A model generated the notes under the pieces. The model saw only the letters and a program-made list of their open reading frames with translations, was not told the DNA's origin and ran no database searches. From NCBI GenBank assembly GCA_030427635.1, contig JAUIBA010000008.1, forward strand, positions 114,031 through 178,030: a DNA stretch of 64,000 bases, in the 5' to 3' direction. Positions 36,686 to 45,511 of this stretch are shown here, piece after piece. The translations under genes and the position numbers were made by a program. Numbering within the stretch: the stretch's first letter is position 1; each line of letters opens with the position of its first letter. Source of the DNA: Bacteroidia bacterium (GTDB lineage Bacteria; Bacteroidota; Bacteroidia; Chitinophagales; Chitinophagaceae).

Positions 36686-37939
36686 ATGATTATGAAGAAA
36701 CAACTAATGACCGCATCATTGCTGTTGTCTGCAATGGCATCTTTCGGTGGCGGTTACCAGCTCAACCTGCAGGGACTAAGGCAGATAGCGATGGGTGGTT
36801 CAGGTACAGCCTGGCCATGGGACGCATCTACCATAGTTTACAATCCCGGTGGCCTCGCCCGCCTGAAAGGAATACAGGTTTATGGCAGTATGGCTTTTAT
36901 CATGCCTTCTACTGCTTATGGCAACCGCGACAACTCTGGTGTTACTTCTGCTAACGAGAATACTGCTTCTCAGACATTTACTCCGTTCAATTTCTATATC
37001 GGAGGTCGTGTTTCTGAAGACAGCCGCTTCGGTCTGGGTCTGGGCATATATACGCCATTTGGCTCCGGTACTAAATGGGATGACAACTGGCTGGGTAAAT
37101 ACATCGTTCAGTCTGTTGACCTCCAAACCATATTCTTCCAGCCTACAGTCAGCTATCGTGCTTCTGAATGGCTGTCAGTAGGTGCAGGCTTCGTATTTGC
37201 TACCGGCTCTGTCGATTTCCGCCAGGCTATGCCGGTACATGGTCAGCAGGGTGCTGATATAGATGATGGTCAGGCACATCTGCATGGCAGCGCTACCGGT
37301 GTTGGCTTCAATGTCGGCGCTCAGATGAAGGTGCATGACGGGCTGCAGTTTGGCGTTTCTTACCGCTCTCAGGTCAATATGGATGTAGACGGCGGTTCTG
37401 CTAAGTTCACAGTACCGGCCTCACTTGCCAGCTCTTTCCCCAATACAACTTTTTCTTCCCGTCTGCCGCTGCCTGGCATCTTGTCAGCAGGTGTTGGCTG
37501 GCGTCCGGTTAATGACCTTACGCTCCAGCTCGACCTCAACTATGCAGGCTGGAACTCATATGATACGCTCCGTTTCGATTTCAAAGAAACAACTTCATCT
37601 CTGGAGAATGTGCGTGCACCACGTCATTACCGTAACACACTCACTACCCGCATAGGTGCCTGCTACCGCATAAGCCGTGTGGTTTCCATCATGGGTGGTG
37701 CTGCTTACGACCCCACTCCTGTTACCAACGGTTTCGTATCGCCCGATCTTCCGGATGCTGATCGTGTGGTACTCACCTGTGGTATGACAGTTAAAGCTGC
37801 CCGTGGTCTTACACTTATGGCTGCTTTCGAAGGTGTGAACGGCGTAAAACGTCGTGGCGATTATAACTATGGTGGTTTCAGCGGTGTATATAAATCTACT
37901 GCTGCTACTCCAGCTATCGGCCTGTACTATAACTTCTAA
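36686..37939 (+). CDS. OmpP1/FadL-family outer-membrane transporter
   Basis: A 417-residue outer-membrane beta-barrel for hydrophobic substrates such as long-chain fatty acids. Signal peptide residues 1-22 (MIMKKQLMTASLLLSAMASFGG); a second Met two codons in is also possible. The N-terminal hatch has the FadL pattern YQLNLQGLRQIAMGGSGTA and VYNPGGLARL (NPAgla-like), then strands such as GLGLGIYTPFG. The barrel ends in YYNF, the aromatic end needed for outer-membrane insertion. The SGNH lipoprotein starts 21 nt downstream. That pairing suggests a lipid-import unit: esterase releases acyl chains and FadL takes them up. Confidence 0.92.
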   Translation: MIMKKQLMTASLLLSAMASFGGGYQLNLQGLRQIAMGGSGTAWPWDASTIVYNPGGLARLKGIQVYGSMAFIMPSTAYGNRDNSGVTSANENTASQTFTPFNFYIGGRVSEDSRFGLGLGIYTPFGSGTKWDDNWLGKYIVQSVDLQTIFFQPTVSYRASEWLSVGAGFVFATGSVDFRQAMPVHGQQGADIDDGQAHLHGSATGVGFNVGAQMKVHDGLQFGVSYRSQVNMDVDGGSAKFTVPASLASSFPNTTFSSRLPLPGILSAGVGWRPVNDLTLQLDLNYAGWNSYDTLRFDFKETTSSLENVRAPRHYRNTLTTRIGACYRISRVVSIMGGAAYDPTPVTNGFVSPDLPDADRVVLTCGMTVKAARGLTLMAAFEGVNGVKRRGDYNYGGFSGVYKSTAATPAIGLYYNF

Positions 37940-37960
37940 AAAACAGAAAAAATCCGACAG

Positions 37961-39328
37961 ATGAAAAAGATATATACCATTGGGGCTATTGCAATGCTGT
38001 TTGCAGCCTGCCGTCCTAATGCAAATGTTACTACCCCCTCCACCTCTGGTAATGCCAACTTTACCAACTATCTGGCAGTGGGTTGCTCTTTCTCGGCGGG
38101 CTTTGCCGATAATAGTCTTACCATTTCCGGTCAGCTTAACTCTTATCCGCAGCGCCTGTTCGAGCAGTTTGAAACAATTACTGATGGTCAGGGTGCTGTT
38201 GCTCCCTTCATTCTGCCGCTCGTTACCGGCGACAACGGTTATCCCGGTCCTAAACTGGTGTTAAGCACCACCACATACTGTGACGCCACTACATCACTGG
38301 CACCAAAAGCTACTACTCTGCCGCTGGACAGTAACGGCAGTTGGCAGTTTGTAGGTCAGGGCAATAACAAGCAGATTAATGCTATGGCCGTACCCGGTAT
38401 GCGCGTGGCCGATCTTCCTGTTATGGGCTATGCCGGTGTTAACTCCTATGCCCGCCGCTTCTTCTACGACCCCACAAAGCGTCCGTTGGATGAGCTGTAT
38501 GCGCGTGTATTCAATGTACACCCTACATTCTTCACTATGTGGCTGGGTATATGGGATGTAATGGGCTATGCACTGGCTGGTGGTCAGGGCGACGGAACCG
38601 GTAATGCCGCTCCCGTTACGCTTAATATCTACAATACAAGAGATATCACTCCGGTAGATGTATTTGGCAATCTTTATGACTCTGCCCTTGCTGCTATTTC
38701 CAGCACATCTTCTTACGGAGCGCTCATGACAGTACCAGACATTACGGCGCTGCCTTACTTTACTACAGTACCGATGAATGGTCTTACCATTGAGAGTCAG
38801 GGATTTGCCGATACGCTTATGGCGCTGTACAGCAATCTTAATGACAAAGTATTTAACCTCGGTCAGAACTACTTTATCATTAAAGATAATGACAACAAGA
38901 CCCGTCAGGCGGTTCCCGGCGAATTGCTGTTGCTTACCGTTCCCCGCGATTCCATCACATGCGCTGGCTGGGGTAGCATCAAGCCTATTCCCCGCGAGTA
39001 TGTACTTACTACCGATGAACTGCAGAACATCCGTAACACTACAGAGCGTTACAACTATATCATTAAGCTGAAAGCTCAGGAACGTGCTATGGCTCTGGTA
39101 GATATGGATATGTTCTTCAAATCTCTGGAGAGTGGTATGACCTATAACGGTATCGAATACAGCACCGAATTTGTAAGCGGTGGTGCATTCTCTCTGGATG
39201 GTCTGCATCTCAATCCGCGTGGCAATGCCCTCCTGGCAAACCATGTGATTACTTCCGTAAACAACTATTATAAAGCTACTATTCCACAAACGGATGCCAA
39301 CAAGTATCCCGGCGTGAAATTCCCATAA
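37961..39328 (+). CDS. SGNH/GDSL-hydrolase-like lipoprotein
   Basis: A 455-residue lipoprotein: signal peptide with lipobox MLFAACRP, so lipidated at Cys17. The SGNH hallmarks are block I AVGCSFSAGFADN (GCSFS in place of GDSLS, Ser as nucleophile), an Asn-containing GIWDVMGYALAGG stretch (Asp in place of the usual Asn in GxND) and the C-terminal block V SLDGLHLNPRGNALLANH (Asp-x-x-His). I predict an esterase or lipase anchored to the outer membrane. The Asp/Asn change in block III is unusual and may alter activity. It is co-transcribed with FadL and followed by a strong terminator. Confidence 0.83.
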   Translation: MKKIYTIGAIAMLFAACRPNANVTTPSTSGNANFTNYLAVGCSFSAGFADNSLTISGQLNSYPQRLFEQFETITDGQGAVAPFILPLVTGDNGYPGPKLVLSTTTYCDATTSLAPKATTLPLDSNGSWQFVGQGNNKQINAMAVPGMRVADLPVMGYAGVNSYARRFFYDPTKRPLDELYARVFNVHPTFFTMWLGIWDVMGYALAGGQGDGTGNAAPVTLNIYNTRDITPVDVFGNLYDSALAAISSTSSYGALMTVPDITALPYFTTVPMNGLTIESQGFADTLMALYSNLNDKVFNLGQNYFIIKDNDNKTRQAVPGELLLLTVPRDSITCAGWGSIKPIPREYVLTTDELQNIRNTTERYNYIIKLKAQERAMALVDMDMFFKSLESGMTYNGIEYSTEFVSGGAFSLDGLHLNPRGNALLANHVITSVNNYYKATIPQTDANKYPGVKFP

Positions 39329-39357
39329 TTACTATTACACACACAGACGTAGTACCG

Positions 39358-39383
39358 GGCCCCGCTTTTGCGGGGCCTTTTTT
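39358..39383 (+). terminator. Rho-independent terminator of fadL-lipoprotein operon
   Basis: 8-bp GC stem GGCCCCGC/GCGGGGCC (39358-39365 with 39370-39377), TTTT loop and a T-run of six. Confidence 0.9.
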
Positions 39384-39411
39384 ATGCGTTCCTATCTTGG
39401 GCTGCTTATAG

Positions 39412-39419
39412 TATTTTTG
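39412..39419 (+). promoter_or_regulatory. recG -7 box
   Basis: TATTTTTG followed by CGCT and then ATC at 39424, in frame with recG. The spacing is the same as at the leaderless-type starts elsewhere in the window. Confidence 0.5.
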
Positions 39420-39423
39420 CGCT

Positions 39424-41526
39424 ATCAGCAATCTGGCCCCCATATCAGACTCACCTATTGAATACCTCAAAGGGGTAGGCCCCCAGCGGGGCGACCTCCT
39501 CCGTACAGAGCTGGGTATAGCCACTTTTGAAGACCTCCTGTACCACTACCCCTACCGCTATTCCGATCGGTCACAGATTACCCGTATCGGGTTCATTGCC
39601 CCCCGTGCCGATTATGTGCAGCTACAGGGTACGCTTATTAATATCATAGAAGAGGGCGAGGGTCGTAAGCGCAGACTGGTAGCTACGCTTTATGACGATA
39701 CAGGACGCATAGAGCTGTTATGGTTTCAGGGTGCTCAGTGGATGAAAAAAACACTGAAATCCGATGCCCGCTATCTGGTATATGGTAAGCTCAATGCATT
39801 CAATGGAGTGGTCAATATCCCCCACCCCGAAATTGAGTTACTCAGCAGTGAGCAAGCCTCGCCCGGCAGGCAGCCCATGTACCCCACTACAGAAAAGCTG
39901 CGGGTAAAAGGAATTACCAACCGCTCTTTTGCCAAGCTTACCCAGGCGCTCATGGAGCGGCTACAGCCCGGAGACGTACCAGAAATACTACCTGCCGATA
40001 TACTGAATCAGTACCGCCTCTGCAATCGCTATCAGGCACTGCGCTGGATACACTTCCCCGATACCGAAGAGCACGAGCAGGTAGCACGCCACCGCATGAA
40101 GTGGGAAGAGCTGTTCCTCTCTCAGTTATCCATCGGCCGGCTGCGGTTACAGCATACAGCCCAGGCTGGCTGGCAGTTCACTACCGTAGGCGACCATTTC
40201 AATACATTTTTCCGGGAGCACCTGCCCTTCGCACTTACAGGTGCACAGAAGCGTGTACTGCGGGAGATAAGGCAGGACACCGGCACCGGCCGGCAGATGA
40301 ACCGCCTCCTGCAGGGCGATGTAGGCAGTGGTAAAACCATTGTAGCCCTTATGACCATGTTGCTGGCGCTGGACAATGGCTTTCAGGCTTGCCTCATGGC
40401 CCCTACCGAAATTCTGGCACAGCAGCACTATTACAGCATATCAGAGCTGCTGGAGCAGATGGGCATAGAAGTGCGCCTGCTCACCGGCAGCGTCAAAGGC
40501 CGCGTACGCAAAGAAATCCTGCAGCAGCTGGCCGATGGCTCACTGCGCATAGTAGTAGGTACCCACGCCCTCATTGAAGACGAGGTAAAGTTTCACAACC
40601 TGGGCATGGCCGTGATAGATGAGCAGCACCGTTTCGGCGTAGGGCAGCGTGCACGCCTGTGGCAGAAAAATGAATTACCACCTCATGTACTGGTCATGAC
40701 CGCCACGCCCATACCCCGCACCCTGGCCATGACCATGTATGGCGATCTGGAAGTATCTGTAATAGATGAGCTTCCACCCGGCAGGCAGCCTATAAAAACC
40801 ATCATGGCCCGCGATATGCAGCGGGCAAAGGTTATGGAGTTCATGCGTAGCGAGGTAGACAAAGGCCGGCAGGTCTATATCGTCTACCCGCTTATAGAGG
40901 AATCTGAAAAGCTGGACTATGAAAGCCTCATGGAAGGCTATCAGCAGGTAAAGGTCTGGTTCGATGAAAATCGCTACCGTATAGCCATGGTACATGGCCG
41001 GCAGGACCCCGCAGAGCGCGAGCGCAATATGCACCGCTTTGTAAAAGGCGAGGCCAATGTACTGGTAGCCACTACCGTTATAGAGGTAGGGGTAAATGTG
41101 CCTAATGCCTCAGTAATGCTTATAGAGAGTGCAGAGCGTTTCGGGCTGTCTCAGCTGCATCAGTTGCGCGGACGTGTTGGCCGTGGTGCCGAGCAGTCAT
41201 ATTGTATACTACTGGCTGGCAGTAAAATATCCGACGATAGCTATCGCCGTCTGCAGGTAATGGTAACCACCAATGATGGCTTCCGTATTGCCGAGGAAGA
41301 CCTGGCCATGCGCGGCCCCGGCGACCTCCATGGCACACAGCAGAGCGGCGCATTGAAGTTTAAGATTGCAGATATAGTGCAGGATAGCGGCATACTGGAA
41401 GAAACCCGTGTAGCAGCGCTCCGCCTCCTCACCGCCGACCCATCCCTCATGATGGCACAGCACCAGCACCTCCGCTACCTGCTTACCCAGCAGAAAAAAC
41501 AGGCACACTGGAGTAAGATAAGCTGA
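39424..41526 (+). CDS. recG: ATP-dependent DNA helicase RecG, probable non-ATG start
   Basis: Branch-migrating helicase that remodels stalled forks and Holliday junctions. Motifs: Walker A DVGSGKTIVA, DEQH in IDEQHRFGVGQRA, TATPIPRTLAMT, and the C-terminal QLRGRVGRG. The wedge domain lies about residues 65-165. The first ATG/GTG in frame is a GTG at 39616, but homologous sequence extends well upstream: SPIEYLKGVGPQRGDLLRTELGI at about 39445 is the conserved RecG N-terminus. There is no ATG, GTG or TTG in frame in the 39420-39445 stretch; an ATC at 39424 lies exactly where a leaderless start would be (4 nt after TATTTTTG) and gives 700 residues, the normal length. A sequence error is the alternative. 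Confidence 0.85.
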   Translation: MSNLAPISDSPIEYLKGVGPQRGDLLRTELGIATFEDLLYHYPYRYSDRSQITRIGFIAPRADYVQLQGTLINIIEEGEGRKRRLVATLYDDTGRIELLWFQGAQWMKKTLKSDARYLVYGKLNAFNGVVNIPHPEIELLSSEQASPGRQPMYPTTEKLRVKGITNRSFAKLTQALMERLQPGDVPEILPADILNQYRLCNRYQALRWIHFPDTEEHEQVARHRMKWEELFLSQLSIGRLRLQHTAQAGWQFTTVGDHFNTFFREHLPFALTGAQKRVLREIRQDTGTGRQMNRLLQGDVGSGKTIVALMTMLLALDNGFQACLMAPTEILAQQHYYSISELLEQMGIEVRLLTGSVKGRVRKEILQQLADGSLRIVVGTHALIEDEVKFHNLGMAVIDEQHRFGVGQRARLWQKNELPPHVLVMTATPIPRTLAMTMYGDLEVSVIDELPPGRQPIKTIMARDMQRAKVMEFMRSEVDKGRQVYIVYPLIEESEKLDYESLMEGYQQVKVWFDENRYRIAMVHGRQDPAERERNMHRFVKGEANVLVATTVIEVGVNVPNASVMLIESAERFGLSQLHQLRGRVGRGAEQSYCILLAGSKISDDSYRRLQVMVTTNDGFRIAEEDLAMRGPGDLHGTQQSGALKFKIADIVQDSGILEETRVAALRLLTADPSLMMAQHQHLRYLLTQQKKQAHWSKIS

Positions 41527-41544
41527 CCCCCTACCCCACAAAAA

Positions 41545-41572
41545 GAAAGACCGGACTACCGCCCGGTCTCTG
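41545..41572 (-). terminator. Terminator between recG and the protease gene
   Basis: Stem AGACCGG/CCGGTCT (41548-41554 with 41563-41569), 8-nt loop. The T-rich tract TTTCTTTTT lies on the minus strand, so it best fits the anti-sigma/protease transcript. It may also stop recG. Confidence 0.65.
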
Positions 41573-41595
41573 TATTATAATCTTACTGTGCTTTG

Positions 41596-42720
41596 TTAGT
41601 TTTTCTTGTACACCTTTACGCTTACCGTATAGGCTTCCATCTTTTCTATCTGCTCCTCCCTGCTCATGCGGGCTATGTGAGCCGTCTTAGGCAGTTTCAC
41701 CTTCTTCTCGTCTGGTAGCTTATGCAGCAGGGACACTATGGCTTTGGTACTTACCGCATATGTTTTCTCTTCCAGTTGTGAGCCTACCGCCGTCAGCAGC
41801 CCTAGTATATTGCCCTTATTATCTATCAGCGGCGATCCGCTCTGCCCATGTCCTGCAGGCAGCTCCAGTGTATACTGCATCGCATTGCCGTCATAACCGT
41901 TACGGCTGCTTATGTAGCCCTCACTATACGTAATGTCTTCCGACGGATAACCCAGTGTGAAAATGTGTGTACCCAGTCCCGCCTTGCTCTGAGGGAAAGA
42001 ATAAGGCAGTTCACCCTTACCAAAACGGAAGCCGCCCTTATTCACCTTCATGATAGCCACATCAGCATCAGCATCAAATGTCACCAGCGATGCCTTGAAA
42101 TACTGACCATTGCTGTTTTGTATGTATACCGAGTCGCCATACCCGTTTTCATCATGTATCACATGGTAGGCCGTCACAAAATAACCGTTGTTCGTAAGCG
42201 CAAAACCGGTACCCGTTGTTTTTACGTCCGATGTTGGCTGCAGGCTTTTCTTTGCCTGGTCGGCCAGGTCCTGCTCCAGTTGTTTCTGGCGGGCCAGCTG
42301 GCGGGCCTGTTCGGCCTTCAGTCCGGTCACCTCACGGCTTATGCGGTTATACTTTGATTCTGTTTTGTTCAGAGATGGCTTCAGGCTCCAGAAGGTCACT
42401 GTAGAGGTAAATATAGCCACAGTTGCCGCTACCGCCGCTGTCCGCCACAGTTGCGGCGTCAGTAATATATGCCTTGCCTTCTTTTCTGCTTTGGGAGCGT
42501 CTTTCTGCTGCATGCTTATATCTTGCACCATACTGCGGAAACGTTTATGCTTCCCGCTGTCGGTAGCCGCACGTATCAGATTCACAGCGTCGTTAAATTC
42601 CGCAGCAAATACAGCATCTGTTTTCAGCCTGTCATTCAGTTGCGCTACATCCTGCTGTGGCAGAGAGCCGGCCAGATAGGATTCAGCCAACTCCCATATA
42701 TTCACTTTATTGATAGACAT
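41596..42720 (-). CDS. Anti-sigma-like membrane protein fused to periplasmic trypsin-like protease
   Basis: A 374-residue protein. Residues about 1-60 look like the cytoplasmic N-terminus of an anti-sigma factor (NIWELAESYLAGSLPQQDVAQLNDRLKTDAVFAAEF, the helical pattern seen in FecR/RsiW-like proteins). Residues about 92-112 are one membrane helix. Residues 115-160 are a coiled coil. Residues 165-330 are a trypsin/HtrA-like protease: His186 in FVTAYHVIH, Asp220 in DADVAIMK and Ser294 in GQSGSPL. There is no PDZ domain. The ECF sigma gene lies 32 nt upstream on the same strand. I infer that the protease half senses or processes envelope stress and the N-terminus holds the sigma factor. Confidence 0.82.
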   Translation of the reverse strand: MSINKVNIWELAESYLAGSLPQQDVAQLNDRLKTDAVFAAEFNDAVNLIRAATDSGKHKRFRSMVQDISMQQKDAPKAEKKARHILLTPQLWRTAAVAATVAIFTSTVTFWSLKPSLNKTESKYNRISREVTGLKAEQARQLARQKQLEQDLADQAKKSLQPTSDVKTTGTGFALTNNGYFVTAYHVIHDENGYGDSVYIQNSNGQYFKASLVTFDADADVAIMKVNKGGFRFGKGELPYSFPQSKAGLGTHIFTLGYPSEDITYSEGYISSRNGYDGNAMQYTLELPAGHGQSGSPLIDNKGNILGLLTAVGSQLEEKTYAVSTKAIVSLLHKLPDEKKVKLPKTAHIARMSREEQIEKMEAYTVSVKVYKKN

Positions 42721-42752
42721 CTTATATAAAAAGTACGTAGTTAACTTATTGC

Positions 42753-43328
42753 TTACATCGCATTAAATATCTTTCGCAGCCGCGCCAGACATTTATACTT
42801 CTGTGTTTTGGCATTGTCCGGGTTCGTGTACCCAAAGTCTGCCGCTATTTCCTGCATGCTCTTATCCTGATGGTAGTAAGCCCTCAGTATAGAGCGGCAG
42901 GGCTCTCCCAGTTGGTCCAGCGCCGCATCCAGTTGCTGGTAGTGCGCCTCTCGTTCCTCATGGGCATTAATATCGTCCTCGTAAGCTATTCCTGTCCTTT
43001 CGTCTTCGTCCGTTGCCGTATTGTCATAAAGCGCCACCGGTTCCCGGCTCTGGCGGTGCAGCTTTTTATACCACAGATGTTTGCTGATGGCAAACAGATA
43101 AGTACCTACACTGCATGTAAGCCTGAATTCCTCATCCTGCGCCTTGCTATACAGTATCACCATCGCCTCCTGAAACAAATCATCCGCGTCCGATGCCGAA
43201 CCTCCGTTCTTCACCAGCCACCCGCTCACTATATGATAGTTTTGGCGGTATATCTGTTCGGTAGCCACCCTTTGCCCGTTAGCTAAGGCAGCCAGAAGCT
43301 CTTGTTCCGTGGTTGTTGGGCTTTGCAC
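42753..43328 (-). CDS. ECF-type RNA polymerase sigma factor
   Basis: A 191-residue sigma-70 family protein of the extracytoplasmic function class. Region 2: NGGSASDADDLFQEAMVILYSKAQDEEF (core binding and -10 recognition), then VGTYLFAISKHLWYKKLHRQ. A linker rich in Asp/Glu (about 105-125) follows. Region 4: LDQLGEPCRSILRAYYHQDKSMQEIAADFGYTNPDNAKTQKYKCLARLRKIF. It starts with GTG at 43328. The anti-sigma/protease gene is next in the operon, so the pair is almost certainly a regulatory unit. The promoter it drives is not identified. Confidence 0.93.
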   Translation of the reverse strand: MQSPTTTEQELLAALANGQRVATEQIYRQNYHIVSGWLVKNGGSASDADDLFQEAMVILYSKAQDEEFRLTCSVGTYLFAISKHLWYKKLHRQSREPVALYDNTATDEDERTGIAYEDDINAHEEREAHYQQLDAALDQLGEPCRSILRAYYHQDKSMQEIAADFGYTNPDNAKTQKYKCLARLRKIFNAM

Positions 43329-43573
43329 TTGTTAATACCTTTTTATAAAGAAAGTAACCCATACCTGGGCATTTTTCTTCCACAGTCTATGCACATTTAC
43401 TTTAAAGTTACAAATTTAGGGAAGGTAGAGCGGTTTGTTACAGCAAGATGCAATCATTGAGACTGTTAAAATGTCGATACAATTGATACATATGTATTTT
43501 ATGCTATTACACCTGACCCTATAAACAAAGCAAAAATGGCCTTTTAAACAAAGCCTGCACTTTTTACCCATCC

Positions 43574-43581
43574 TACTTTTG
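43574..43581 (+). promoter_or_regulatory. SDR gene promoter, -7 box
   Basis: TACTTTTG, 27 nt before the ATG at 43609. It overlaps an in-frame upstream extension, which supports the later start. Confidence 0.5.
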
Positions 43582-43608
43582 TTCTGTCAGTTTTTAAAAC
43601 AACGCTAT

Positions 43609-44634
43609 ATGAAACAGAACAATTATCAGGGAGCATTACAGCATCCCATCCATTCCGGCTTTAATGCCACATCCACTGCCGCAGATGTCATTCAGGGTAT
43701 AGACCTTACCGGTAAAGTTGCCATCGTAACTGGAGGCAATACCGGCATCGGACTGGAAACCACCAGAGTCCTGGCCGCCGCAGGTGCCAGGGTCATAGTA
43801 CCGGCTAGAGACATGGATAAGGCAGGAAGAAATCTGCAGCATTTCCCCAATGTGGAAATTGCAGAAACAGACCTCCTGAGTCCTGAATCTATTGACCGCT
43901 TTGCAGAGAATTTTCTGGCTACCGGCAGCCCGTTGCACATGCTCATAAATAATGCCGGCATCATGTGGGTGCCACTCAGGAGAACCAGTAGTGGCATAGA
44001 GTCCCAGCTGGCCGTTAACTTTCTGGCACAGTTCCGGCTTGTAGCCCGCTTATGGCCTGCACTGGTAAAAGCCAATGGCGCCCGCGTTATTAACGTCTCC
44101 TCCTTTGGTCACCAGATGGCCCCGTTCAACTTTGATGACCCTAATTTCGAAAACCGCCCCTACGAAACCCTTCAGGGCTATGGTCAGTCAAAAACAGCCT
44201 GCAATCTGTTTACCGCCGCGCTCGATGACCGTGCCCAGGCAAATAATGTGCGTGCCTTTTCATTACACCCGGGCAACATTGCAGGTACAGAACTTGCCAG
44301 AGAAGCCCCACAGGAGCTCATGCAGCAAATGGGATTTTATGATGCAGATGGTAATGTGCTGCCGCATGTAGCAGCTAAAGCAAAAACTATTCCTCAGGGT
44401 GCTGCTACTACCGTATGGTGTGCCACAAGCCCCATGCTCCGCAATCTGGGTGGTGTTTACTGTGAGAATGCCGATGTCGCAGAACTGGACCTGGGTATAG
44501 AACACAACTATGAAGATCCCGCTACGATACGTGGCGTACAGCCCTATTCTCTGGACGAAGCCAGTGCCACCCGGCTATGGCATCTGGGCCAGCGGTGGTC
44601 AGGTATCACATTCCTTTCAGCACCGGAAAAGTAA
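43609..44634 (+). CDS. Short-chain dehydrogenase/reductase
   Basis: A 341-residue NAD(P)-dependent oxidoreductase. Residues about 30-60 hold the Rossmann motif TGGNTGIG (VAIVTGGNTGIGLETTRVL); the NNAG motif is in LINNAGIMWVP; the catalytic Ser is in INVSSFGHQ and the Tyr-Lys pair in GYGQSKTA. It has a long N-terminal extension (about 25 residues) and a C-terminal extension past the core, as in the retinol-dehydrogenase/WWOX-like SDR group. The substrate is unknown. An AraC regulator begins 59 nt downstream on the same strand, possibly controlling it. Confidence 0.9.
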   Translation: MKQNNYQGALQHPIHSGFNATSTAADVIQGIDLTGKVAIVTGGNTGIGLETTRVLAAAGARVIVPARDMDKAGRNLQHFPNVEIAETDLLSPESIDRFAENFLATGSPLHMLINNAGIMWVPLRRTSSGIESQLAVNFLAQFRLVARLWPALVKANGARVINVSSFGHQMAPFNFDDPNFENRPYETLQGYGQSKTACNLFTAALDDRAQANNVRAFSLHPGNIAGTELAREAPQELMQQMGFYDADGNVLPHVAAKAKTIPQGAATTVWCATSPMLRNLGGVYCENADVAELDLGIEHNYEDPATIRGVQPYSLDEASATRLWHLGQRWSGITFLSAPEK

Positions 44635-44658
44635 AATGAAGCACTGCATGGCAATGGT

Positions 44659-44666
44659 TAAATTTG
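44659..44666 (+). promoter_or_regulatory. AraC gene promoter, -7 box
   Basis: TAAATTTG, 27 nt before the ATG at 44694. It shows that the regulator has its own promoter in addition to any read-through. Confidence 0.5.
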
Positions 44667-44693
44667 TACAGCATCACTACACAATGCATACGC

Positions 44694-45506
44694 ATGGAGC
44701 ATACGTCAAAGTATATAACGCCCGATATTAAACTCTCCTGCTATGAGGATAAGCTGTTCAGGTCAGAAATTGTATTTGACCACCACATGCTCATCTGGTT
44801 CATCTCTGGCGAAACGCGCGTCGTTCAGTCTGAAAACAGTTATACATTCCAGGCTGGCGATATCTTCCTCATACCCAGAAACCAGCCAGCTACCATTATC
44901 AATTATCCCAAAGATGGTCAGCCACATAAAACTGTTGTGATGCTGCTTTCAAAGAAAATACTCTCTGATTTCTATGCCGGGGTAAAGCTTAATGCAACGA
45001 CAATACCCATGCCCGGTATCCGCTGCTATAACAATCATCCCCTGCTTAAAAGTTGTCTGGCTTCTCTTATCCCCTATTTCGACATGAACAATATCCCCGG
45101 AAACATTGCATCCCTGAAAATAACTGAAGCCATTAGTATCCTCAGGGTAATAGACCCGGGAATAGATGGCATATTGGCAAATTTTGATCCACCACATAAA
45201 GCAGACCTTATCACCTACATGGAGAAGAATTACATGTTCAATATGCCCATGGAAAAGTTCAGTTATCTCACAGGCAGAAGCCTGACAACTTTTAAGCGCG
45301 ATTTCAAAAAAACATATAATACCACACCGCAGAAGTGGCTCACACAGCGCCGACTGGCACTGGCACACTACATGATTGCCGAAAAGCAGAAAAAACCAAT
45401 GGATGTAATCTTCGAAGTGGGTTTTGAAAACCTGTCTCACTTCTCCTATATCTTCAAAAAACAATTCGGCTACCCGCCTACAGAATTACTCAATACCACA
45501 ACATAG
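44694..45506 (+). CDS. AraC-family transcriptional regulator
   Basis: A 270-residue regulator. The N-terminal half (about 1-150) is a cupin-like sensing domain (HHMLIWFISGETRV, YTFQAGDIFLIPRNQPATIINYP). The C-terminal half holds two HTH motifs: KFSYLTGRSLTTFKRDFKKTYNTTPQKWLTQRRL and PMDVIFEVGFENLSHFSYIFKKQFGYPPTELL. The ATG at 44694 is preferred to one ten codons earlier because the box at 44659-44666 would otherwise fall in the coding region. The SDR gene is upstream and may be its target. The effector is unknown. Confidence 0.9.
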   Translation: MEHTSKYITPDIKLSCYEDKLFRSEIVFDHHMLIWFISGETRVVQSENSYTFQAGDIFLIPRNQPATIINYPKDGQPHKTVVMLLSKKILSDFYAGVKLNATTIPMPGIRCYNNHPLLKSCLASLIPYFDMNNIPGNIASLKITEAISILRVIDPGIDGILANFDPPHKADLITYMEKNYMFNMPMEKFSYLTGRSLTTFKRDFKKTYNTTPQKWLTQRRLALAHYMIAEKQKKPMDVIFEVGFENLSHFSYIFKKQFGYPPTELLNTTT

Positions 45507-45511
45507 GCCCG

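Noticed and set aside
38294..39289. 331-codon open frame on the minus strand opposite the SGNH lipoprotein
   Set aside because: The plus-strand product has a lipobox, SGNH-type blocks, operon context and a terminator. The antisense translation has no recognisable feature.
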